DNA from: JAJPXC01 sp964520525
GTDB lineage: Bacteria; Bacteroidota; Bacteroidia; Bacteroidales; Muribaculaceae
Direction: 5' to 3'
DNA: 17,292 nt
Assembly: GCA_964520525.1 (NCBI GenBank)
Contig: CAZFNR010000027.1
Coordinates: 1-17,292, forward strand
Shown: positions 1 to 6,164 of the stretch, piece after piece
Layout of the letters: each line of letters opens with the position of its first letter
Position numbering within the stretch: the stretch's first letter is position 1
Made by a program: the position numbers and the translations under genes
The notes under the pieces: model-generated
Told to the model about the DNA's origin: nothing
What the model saw: only the letters and a program-made list of their open reading frames with translations
Databases searched by the model: none

Positions 1-2
1 AA

Positions 3-59
3 TTGTCGGATAACCCAAAAAAAGATACGATGATTATAATAATTTATTATAGGAGCTAA
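3..59 (+). CDS. Possible 3' end of an upstream gene (partial)
   Basis: Frame 3 is open from the window edge to a TAA at 57-59, giving about 18 codons. The other two forward frames stop early. A 10-bp terminator-like hairpin starts eight bases after this stop, which fits the end of a + strand gene entering from the left. The peptide is too short to recognise, and an open run of this length can occur by chance, so this is a weak call. Confidence 0.25.
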   Translation: MSDNPKKDTMIIIIYYRS

Positions 60-67
60 ATCGCAAT

Positions 68-104
68 ACGATGAAAGTCAACCGGCTTTCATCGTGAGGC
101 TTTT
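68..104 (+). terminator. Terminator-like hairpin upstream of the glnA leader
   Basis: Bases 68-77 (ACGATGAAAG) pair perfectly with 86-95 (CTTTCATCGT) around an 8-base loop. GAGGC and a short T run (101-104) follow. The T tract is not immediately after the stem, so termination is probable rather than certain. It would insulate the glnA leader from an upstream + strand gene. Confidence 0.5.
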
Positions 105-180
105 GTTTGCAAAGACGCCATTGCAATAAGCACATGTCAAACAAATACAGGGATTACTAAAGTATTATTTGTTAAAATTG

Positions 181-210
181 TTTGTATTTGTGACATAATG
201 CTTAACTTTG
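181..210 (+). promoter_or_regulatory. Distal promoter upstream of glnA
   Basis: TTTG at 181-184 lies 18 bases before TAACTTTG at 203-210, an exact match to the Bacteroidetes -7 consensus TAnnTTTG. The spacer is about one base shorter than usual. A transcript from here would start near 217 and have a leader of about 245 bases before glnA, or would be a separate small RNA. A second TAACTTTG lies at 297-304 with CTTG at 272-275 (21-base spacer) and could be another start. Confidence 0.5.
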
Positions 211-309
211 TGCTGTGTTAATGTTTAAACCGTCCTCATTATATGGAAGATGTCAGGTTCACAAAAACGCTCTTGCATAGTCGAGGGGGATCTGGTTAAC
301 TTTGACGAT

Positions 310-381
310 GTCCTTGGAATTAGTAGTTCTCAGGAAAAACGTTCAAACCGTCCCTTAAATTACTAATTTTTAAGGACTTTT
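310..381 (+). promoter_or_regulatory. Long stem-loop in the glnA leader
   Basis: GTCCTT (310-315) pairs with AAGGAC (372-377), and AATTAGTA (318-325) pairs with TACTAATT (361-368). GG faces TTT between the two helices, so two G-U pairs and one bulged base are possible. This gives about 14 Watson-Crick pairs around a 35-base loop. TTTT (378-381) follows directly, so the element could be an attenuator, a terminator of a short leader RNA, or a cis-regulatory fold. It matches no riboswitch class that I recognise. Confidence 0.45.
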
Positions 382-401
382 GCGAATATAAATGCTTAAG
401 A

Positions 402-432
402 TTTAGCTATTCAACGGCATAATTTAATTTTG
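402..432 (+). promoter_or_regulatory. Proximal glnA promoter
   Basis: TAATTTTG at 425-432 is an exact -7 match. TTTA at 402-405 is a one-mismatch -33 element with a 19-base spacer. Transcription would begin near 438, leaving a short leader that carries AAGGA at 445-449 before the ATG at 464. Confidence 0.55.
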
Positions 433-463
433 TCATCTACTAAAAAGGATTCAGGCTATATTT

Positions 464-2647
464 ATGTTGAGATTTAAAGTAGTGGAAGAGGCTTTCAACC
501 GTAAAGCTGTTCCTGTGGAAATTCCGTTGGAACGTCCCGAACAATACTATGGCAAATTGGTGTTCAATCGCCAAAAGATGTTTGAATATCTTCCGAAGAG
601 GACTTATGACGCATTGATTTTCGCCATAGAAAACAAAGAGCCGATTTCACGCGAGATAGCCGACAGCGTAGCCGAAGGCATGAAACGTTGGGCAATCGAT
701 AACGGCGCACGGCATTACACCCACTGGTTCCATCCGCTGACCGACGGAACCGCTGAGAAACATGACGCATTCATAGAGCATGACGGCAAGGGTGGGATAG
801 TCGAAGAATTTTCGGGCAAGCTGCTTGTCCAGCAAGAACCTGACGCCTCAAGTTTCCCTAACGGAGGCATCAGAAACACATTCGAGGCACGCGGTTACTC
901 AGCGTGGGACATCTCATCACCGGCGTTTATCATGGACAAGACGCTGTGCATTCCCACGATTTTCATTTCATACACAGGTGAGTCTCTTGACTACAAGACC
1001 CCACTTCTTCGCGCCCTCAACGCAGTCGATAAGGCTGCAACAGGCGTTGCCCGCTATTTTGACGCTGACGTTAAACACGTTCACTCATATCTCGGTTGGG
1101 AACAGGAATACTTTCTTATTGACGAGGCTCTTTATAATGCCCGTCCAGACTTGGTGTTGACTGGCCGCACGTTAATGGGGCATGAGAGTGCGAAGAACCA
1201 GCAACTTGAAGACCACTATTTCGGTTCGATTCCGTCACGAGTCGAAGCATTTATGCTCAACCTTGAGATTGAATGCCATAAACTCGGGATTCCAGCCAAG
1301 ACACGCCACAACGAGGTAGCCCCCAATCAGTTTGAATTAGCCCCTATTTTCGAGGAGACCAATCTTGCCAACGACCATAATCTATTATTAATGTCGCTTA
1401 TCGCCGAGGTGGCCCGACGCCATAATTTCCGCGTATTGCTGCATGAAAAGCCGTTCGCAGGTGTAAACGGCTCCGGAAAACATAACAACTGGAGTCTGGG
1501 AACCGACAAGGGTGTACTGCTTTTCGCTCCAGGGAAAACCCCGATGGACAACCTACAGTTTATAACGTTTGTAGTGAATGCCATGGCTGCGGTACACCGC
1601 CACAACGGTCTTCTCAAAGCGTCTATTATGTCAGCCACTAACGGGCACCGTCTCGGTGCCAACGAAGCTCCTCCTGCAATCATCTCAATTTTCACCGGCA
1701 GCCAGCTCGCTGAGATATTGGAAAAACTTGAAAAAAGCACAAATGATGAACTTTTCAAGTTCTCAGGCAAAGAGGGTTTGTCGCTCGGCGTAAATCAGAT
1801 TCCTGAGATTCTAATTGACAATACTGACCGTAACCGCACATCGCCTTTCGCATTCACGGGAAACCGCTTTGAGTTCCGCGCGGTAGGGTCATCAGCCAAT
1901 TGCGCGTCAGCGATGATTGCACTCAACGCCGCCGTAGCCGAACAACTCGCAGACTTCAAAGCAAAGGTCGACGTCCGCATAGAAAAAGGGGAGACCCTCA
2001 TACACTCACTGCTTGAGGAAATCAAGGAACTTATTACAAGCTCCAAGCCGATTCATTTTGACGGAAATGGCTACAGCGACGAGTGGAAAGAGGAAGCGGC
2101 ACGCCGCGGACTTGACTGCGAAACATCAATCCCGAAAATTTTTGATGCATATCTTTCTCAGTCGTCTATCGATATGTTCCAGTCGGTAGGCGTATTCTCT
2201 AAGCTTGAACTTGAGGCGCGCAACGAAGTCAAGTGGGAAATGTATACAAAAAAAATTCAAATAGAGGCCCGCGTTCTTGGTGATCTCGCAATCAACCATA
2301 TCATCCCTGTTGCAACCCGCTATCAATCAATTCTTGTAGACAATCTCGTCAAAATCAAGAGTCTATTTAATGATGAGAAAGCGGAGAAAATCATATCACA
2401 GGATCTCATCACGATTGAGAAGATATCGGATCATATGCTGATAATCAAGGAGGAGGTCGACAAGATGGTACAGGCTCGGAAAAAAGCCAATCGTATTGAT
2501 AACGAGCGAGAGAAAGCCATCTCATATCATGATAATGTGGCACCTTGCATGGATGTGATACGCTATCACATCGACAAACTTGAGCTCATGGTTGATAACG
2601 AGATGTGGCCATTGCCTAAATACCGCGAATTGCTCTTTATCCGTTAA
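464..2647 (+). CDS. glnA: Type III glutamine synthetase (GSIII)
   Basis: This cytoplasmic enzyme makes glutamine from glutamate and ammonium with ATP and is the entry point of ammonium assimilation. At 727 residues it has the size of the GSIII class (about 700-730), far longer than GSI or GSII (about 350-470). Visible signatures are NGSGKHNNWS from residue 335, which belongs to the glutamate/ATP site, and SATNGHRLGANEAPPAI from residue 390. The N-terminal GSIII segment is also present (YYGKLVFNRQKMFEYLPKRT region, residues 28-48). The C-terminal quarter is helical and charged, as in the family. The ATG at 464 follows AAGGA by 14 bases and a consensus promoter. upp lies 47 bases downstream on the same strand and may be cotranscribed. 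The leader is long and structured, which hints at regulation, but no known nitrogen riboswitch is recognised. Confidence 0.97.
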   Translation: MLRFKVVEEAFNRKAVPVEIPLERPEQYYGKLVFNRQKMFEYLPKRTYDALIFAIENKEPISREIADSVAEGMKRWAIDNGARHYTHWFHPLTDGTAEKHDAFIEHDGKGGIVEEFSGKLLVQQEPDASSFPNGGIRNTFEARGYSAWDISSPAFIMDKTLCIPTIFISYTGESLDYKTPLLRALNAVDKAATGVARYFDADVKHVHSYLGWEQEYFLIDEALYNARPDLVLTGRTLMGHESAKNQQLEDHYFGSIPSRVEAFMLNLEIECHKLGIPAKTRHNEVAPNQFELAPIFEETNLANDHNLLLMSLIAEVARRHNFRVLLHEKPFAGVNGSGKHNNWSLGTDKGVLLFAPGKTPMDNLQFITFVVNAMAAVHRHNGLLKASIMSATNGHRLGANEAPPAIISIFTGSQLAEILEKLEKSTNDELFKFSGKEGLSLGVNQIPEILIDNTDRNRTSPFAFTGNRFEFRAVGSSANCASAMIALNAAVAEQLADFKAKVDVRIEKGETLIHSLLEEIKELITSSKPIHFDGNGYSDEWKEEAARRGLDCETSIPKIFDAYLSQSSIDMFQSVGVFSKLELEARNEVKWEMYTKKIQIEARVLGDLAINHIIPVATRYQSILVDNLVKIKSLFNDEKAEKIISQDLITIEKISDHMLIIKEEVDKMVQARKKANRIDNEREKAISYHDNVAPCMDVIRYHIDKLELMVDNEMWPLPKYRELLFIR

Positions 2648-2694
2648 CAGAATCACAAAGTTATAGTACCAATGTACAACAATAAGCTGAGACC

Positions 2695-3348
2695 ATGAAA
2701 GTAGTTAATTTCGCAGAGCGTCAATCGTTGATAAGCCAGTTCATGATGGAACTGCGCGACACGACAATACAGAAAGATATGATGCGCTTCCGCCGCAACT
2801 TGGAGCGCATCGGTGAAATAATGGCATTTGAAATCAGCCGCACGCTGAATTACAAGACAATCGACACGTCAACGCCGCTCGGCACGGCCCCCTGTGATGT
2901 GATTGCCGACCGGGTAGTGCTTGCCACCATATTCCGCGCCGGAATCCCGTTTCACCAGGGGTTTCTGAACTATTTTGACCATGCCGAAAACGCCTTTGTC
3001 TCAGCCTACCGTAAATATAAGGAAAAGGAGAACTTCGATGTTTTCATCGAATATCTTGCATCACCACGCTTAGACGGCAAAACGCTAATCATCGCCGACC
3101 CAATGCTTGCGACAGGCGCATCAATGGAGTTGAGTTACAAGGCATTGATAACCAAGGGCGAACCAAGTCACATACACGTTGCATCGGTTATTGCGTCGCA
3201 ACAGGCCGTAGATTACATCAAAAGCCGCTTCCCATCCGACAAAACCACAATTTGGATTGGAGCCATCGACAAAGAAATCAATGCCCACAGCTATATTGTG
3301 CCCGGATTGGGTGACGCCGGCGACTTGGCCTACGGCATCAAGGAGTAA
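2695..3348 (+). CDS. upp: Uracil phosphoribosyltransferase
   Basis: This salvage enzyme converts uracil and PRPP to UMP and diphosphate in the cytoplasm. The 217-residue length suits the family (about 208-220). The PRPP-binding loop reads DPMLATGAS at residues 135-143, RAGIP is at 81-85, and the C-terminal uracil-binding motif PGLGDAGD is at 203-210. The usual DPMLATGGS has Ala for the second Gly here, a conservative change. The ATG at 2695 has no clear Shine-Dalgarno sequence. No TAnnTTTG box is seen on the + strand in the 47 bases after glnA, so readthrough from glnA is likely. The stop codon lies inside the 3' end of the convergent phosphopantetheinyl transferase gene, an 11-base tail-to-tail overlap. 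Confidence 0.93.
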   Translation: MKVVNFAERQSLISQFMMELRDTTIQKDMMRFRRNLERIGEIMAFEISRTLNYKTIDTSTPLGTAPCDVIADRVVLATIFRAGIPFHQGFLNYFDHAENAFVSAYRKYKEKENFDVFIEYLASPRLDGKTLIIADPMLATGASMELSYKALITKGEPSHIHVASVIASQQAVDYIKSRFPSDKTTIWIGAIDKEINAHSYIVPGLGDAGDLAYGIKE

Positions 3349-3928
3349 CAAGGGTGACGGCGCGGAATGGAGTCAGCTCCACCGGCTCGACCCGGAAGGT
3401 AAGACGTACTGTGCCATCAACGACAGCCCATAAGCTTCCGGGGCGGGGGAGGTGTATGTCCTGAAAAGACAGACCCGGCATCATCGCAGCCTTGTAAACA
3501 GCCTCCTTGATAGTCCACGCCTGTAGAAGAGACTCCCTGCTCATCGAGAGTGCCGCTTCATCAGGTGTCAAAAACCGCTCCCTGACCCGGAGCAACTGCG
3601 GCCTCCACACTTCGGCATCCACACCGACCACACATTCCTTGTTGGCCGCAATCACCACGCAATCAATGCAGTGAGATATCGATATATGGGTTTTGCATCC
3701 TGAGATAAATGGCGCACCAAGAACGTCATGCCCAATTACCACCCCGGGGCCGAACACAGCTTCGGCCAATGCCCAAGTGGCGAGCAATTCGCAACGGCGG
3801 CGTACCGATTCAACTCCATCAACTGCCGCTATGGCTGTGGGGGTTGCCGAGGAAAGCAGATTCACCTCGGCATCGGGTGAAATCGGGGCTATGTAAACAT
3901 CGGTGGAGCCTATAGAAACGTGACGCAT
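3338..3928 (-). CDS. 4'-phosphopantetheinyl transferase
   Basis: The enzyme transfers the 4'-phosphopantetheine arm of coenzyme A to a serine of acyl or peptidyl carrier proteins. Within 196 residues the superfamily signature is complete. SISHC is at 83-87, GVDAE at 102-106 holds the Mg-binding Asp104 and Glu106, and WTIKEAVYK at 138-146 holds Glu142 and Lys146. A substrate-loop-like GHDVLGAPFISG lies at 66-77. Length and layout suggest the Sfp-like type rather than the shorter AcpS, but the carrier partner cannot be read from context because no synthase genes are nearby. It is the last gene of a minus-strand run: its ATG is six bases after the gldD stop. Its 3' end overlaps upp by 11 bases. 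Confidence 0.85.
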   Translation of the reverse strand: MRHVSIGSTDVYIAPISPDAEVNLLSSATPTAIAAVDGVESVRRRCELLATWALAEAVFGPGVVIGHDVLGAPFISGCKTHISISHCIDCVVIAANKECVVGVDAEVWRPQLLRVRERFLTPDEAALSMSRESLLQAWTIKEAVYKAAMMPGLSFQDIHLPRPGSLWAVVDGTVRLTFRVEPVELTPFRAVTLVTP

Positions 3929-3934
3929 AATATC

Positions 3935-4570
3935 TTAGTATTCAACGGCCAAACGTCCCAGCGCATAAAGTAAATCGGCTTTGAGAGCACTAATTACCGG
4001 GGCTATGGAATCGGCGATAGCGGCACTCGGAGCATAGTCAAGGTAGGCGGCACCTGAGACCACCCATCCCTTGCCATCAGTCGAAAGGAACTGGAGTGGA
4101 GTCAAGCTCTCGGCAGGAGTGACGAGCAACTGACTGTGAAAACCGCCCGGGCTGTCGAGCGTCAGCACTTCCGAGGGAAGACCACCAGCGTTAAGTCCCA
4201 TGCGTTCCAAACGGTTGTCGAGCACCTTGTCTCGGTTTGCATCAGTCACAGAGGTGAAAGTACAGTATACCACAGCGTTATAACGCGGATAAGCGATATT
4301 GAGCCATCGGCTGTCACCATCTCCATCGTGGGGTCGACTGACGGCAGCCCCTGCGTTGGCATAGAAAAGCAATGGGGAGGCCTCTGGGACGGCGCAACGC
4401 AAGGTATCATAGAGCCATATGCGGGGGTAGGCCGCAGGACGCGGAATGGCGACACGGTCGGTGGACCCGCTCGAACAATCGCTGAATACCATAGACAGAA
4501 AAACAGCGAGCAACCACAATGGGGTCGCAAACCACAGCGACCATAGGGGGTGACGGCGGCGCGGGGTCAT
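3935..4570 (-). CDS. gldD: GldD-like gliding motility / T9SS-associated protein
   Basis: The 211-residue protein resembles GldD, a cell-envelope lipoprotein needed for gliding in flavobacteria and also kept in non-gliding Bacteroidetes. An N-terminal hydrophobic segment (residues 10-30) is followed by Cys32. Family-like segments include NIAYPRYNAVVYCTF at 91-105, a middle region near LLVTPAESLTPLQFLSTDG, and a C-terminal DYAPSAAIADSIAPVI stretch. The residue before the cysteine is Asp (VFSDC), unlike the normal Gly/Ala/Ser of a lipobox, so lipidation is doubtful. Its ATG overlaps the gldE stop as ATGA (4567-4570), a sign of translational coupling, and the gldE-gldD order supports the name. 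No molecular function is firmly known for the family. Most of the other gld and spr genes are not in this window. Confidence 0.8.
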   Translation of the reverse strand: MTPRRRHPLWSLWFATPLWLLAVFLSMVFSDCSSGSTDRVAIPRPAAYPRIWLYDTLRCAVPEASPLLFYANAGAAVSRPHDGDGDSRWLNIAYPRYNAVVYCTFTSVTDANRDKVLDNRLERMGLNAGGLPSEVLTLDSPGGFHSQLLVTPAESLTPLQFLSTDGKGWVVSGAAYLDYAPSAAIADSIAPVISALKADLLYALGRLAVEY

Positions 4571-5940
4571 TGCTGCTGATTTTCGGTCATTACTTTCACA
4601 CGCACGTTAGAAATGCGGTGATGCTCAATATCGAGAATCAGAAAACGGCAGCGTCCATAAACCAGCGGCTCCTTCTCTTTCGGGAAATCACCCTTTATGG
4701 CGAGCAACATCCCGGCGAGTGTCTCGCAATCCTCAGCTACTGGAGCATAATCTTCCTCGTCAAGGCCAGTAACCTTGAAGAAATCGTTAAGCAGCGTTTT
4801 ACCCTCGAATATGTATGTGTCGTCAGGCAGGCGACGGTAGGTCTTCTCCTCCTGATCATACTCATCGTTGATGTCGCCGACAATCTCTTCAAGCACATCC
4901 TCAAGCGTGACAAGACCCTGAGTGCCACCATATTCATCAACCACCACAGCCATGTGGAGATTCAATTTTCGGAAGTCCTCAAGCAGGTCGTCAATCATCC
5001 TCGACTCGGGTACAAAATAAGGCTGTCGAAGCAGCGTTTGCCATTCGAAATCATGCCGACCGACGTAGGGGAGCAGGTCGCGACTATAGAGAATCCCTTT
5101 GATATCATCCTGCGAACCGCCATAGACTGGCAGACGTGCGTATCCTGTCGAGAGAACGGTATCCATCACCTCGGAAAAAGTCGCAGTTAGGGGTATATCG
5201 GTTATGTCGACACGGGGTGTCATGATTTCAGAGGCCGTGGTATCGCCGAAGCGCAGAATGCCTTCAAGCATCTCTTTCTCGTCGCCGGGCTGCATCTGAG
5301 TTATTTCGAGAGCCTTGCTCAACTCGTCAGCCGAGATGTTCTGAGCCTTGCGCGTCACTACCTTGTTGACGATTGTGGAACTTTTGACAAGCATCGACGA
5401 CACTGGCCAAAGCAGTTTGACAGCAGCACCGACACCGCCGGCAGCCCACCGCGCCCACCCCACGGGGTTACTATTGGAGTAGAGTTTAGGTATTATCTCT
5501 CCGAATAGCAAAATCATGAATGTGAGTATCACCGTTTGCAACAGGAAATCGAGCCACGGGTCGAGCGATTCAAACAACGGTGACAACGCATATGAACACA
5601 AGATTACGATTGTAACATTAACCAGATTGTTAGCTATGAGAATCGTAGCGAGCAGACGTTCGGGTGATTTCAACAAATTTAGCGCAATCTTGCCCCAAGA
5701 GGTTTCTTCATACTCCTCCAACTGCCTACTGCTCAACGAAAAAAACGCTATCTCGCTCCCTGAGACGAAACCAGATATAAAGAGGGCAATGACAGCACAG
5801 ACCAAGGCAATAATCTGGCCAATTCCTAAAGTAACGGCCTGAGCGGCCAGTGTCAGCAGACACGCCGCAGGTGATGCGGCCGGTAAAGGATCAATATCCA
5901 AAATTACACAATTTAATGAAACAATAATGCAAAACCGCAC
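4567..5940 (-). CDS. gldE: GldE, CNNM/CBS-domain membrane protein
   Basis: This inner-membrane protein has the CorC/CNNM layout. Hydrophobic helices at about 36-60, 96-122, 130-150 and 165-185 form the CNNM domain. A CBS pair follows at about 238-360 (SEIMTPRVD near 238, VVDEYGGTQGLVTLEDVLEEIVGD at 333-356), then a CorC_HlyC domain to about 450. Relatives take part in Mg2+ or other ion transport. In Bacteroidetes the copy linked to gldD is called GldE. The predicted GTG start at 5940 gives a leader peptide before the conserved-looking DIDPLP. A TTG at 5901, just before DIDPLP, may be the real start. A TAATTTTG promoter-like box on the minus strand (5906-5899) falls inside this disputed part. 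It heads the gldE-gldD-phosphopantetheinyl transferase operon. Confidence 0.88.
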   Translation of the reverse strand: MRFCIIVSLNCVILDIDPLPAASPAACLLTLAAQAVTLGIGQIIALVCAVIALFISGFVSGSEIAFFSLSSRQLEEYEETSWGKIALNLLKSPERLLATILIANNLVNVTIVILCSYALSPLFESLDPWLDFLLQTVILTFMILLFGEIIPKLYSNSNPVGWARWAAGGVGAAVKLLWPVSSMLVKSSTIVNKVVTRKAQNISADELSKALEITQMQPGDEKEMLEGILRFGDTTASEIMTPRVDITDIPLTATFSEVMDTVLSTGYARLPVYGGSQDDIKGILYSRDLLPYVGRHDFEWQTLLRQPYFVPESRMIDDLLEDFRKLNLHMAVVVDEYGGTQGLVTLEDVLEEIVGDINDEYDQEEKTYRRLPDDTYIFEGKTLLNDFFKVTGLDEEDYAPVAEDCETLAGMLLAIKGDFPKEKEPLVYGRCRFLILDIEHHRISNVRVKVMTENQQQ

Positions 5941-6131
5941 CAGGCTATGAGTCCGTGCAGCTCACAATCACAACGCGAAAGTAACAAAATATTCCGAGAT
6001 TTTAATATTTCTATCCCACTAACAGGAGAATATCAGAGTTATAAACTGTATTCAAGGCAAATTTCAAGGCAATTTTTGCCATAAAATTAGACAAACGCAG
6101 GCTTTATCAATTTATTTTCGCATATTATGCG
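5941..6131. other. Divergent intergenic region between gldE and the ABC-F gene
   Basis: This AT-rich stretch contains two copies of TTCAAGGCAA (6051-6060 and 6063-6072), which start 12 bases apart. A short inverted repeat GGCAA/TTGCC (6069-6080) overlaps the second copy. No open frame of note is seen. The repeats could be a protein-binding site, but nothing identifies a regulator. Confidence 0.35.
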
Positions 6132-6163
6132 TAACTTTGCACCTCAAAATTTATAATTAAGGA
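6132..6163 (+). promoter_or_regulatory. ABC-F promoter -7 box and ribosome binding site
   Basis: TAACTTTG at 6132-6139 matches the -7 consensus exactly. The -33 region is poor, with TTTA at 6111-6114 and only a 17-base spacer. AAGGA at 6159-6163 almost touches the ATG at 6165. Confidence 0.6.
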
Positions 6164-6164
6164 A

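Noticed and set aside
71..97. An eight-codon reading frame (ATG to TGA) with AGGAG upstream at 51-55
   Set aside because: It coincides with the arms and loop of the 68-95 hairpin, spacing to AGGAG is long, and it ends at once; most likely chance.
825..1160. 111-codon alternative frame inside glnA
   Set aside because: A frame shifted against the well-supported glnA frame, with no recognisable motif or start signals.
1327..1770. 147-codon minus-strand frame inside glnA
   Set aside because: An antisense shadow lying wholly over conserved GSIII motifs; the composition is that of a shadow frame.
2656..2663. TAACTTTG on the minus strand between glnA and upp
   Set aside because: No -33 element at a suitable distance, and it would drive only antisense RNA into glnA; a single 8-base match is not enough.
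4519..5190. 223-codon + strand frame over gldD/gldE
   Set aside because: An antisense shadow of the CBS and CorC_HlyC regions of gldE, which have clear family motifs in the other strand.
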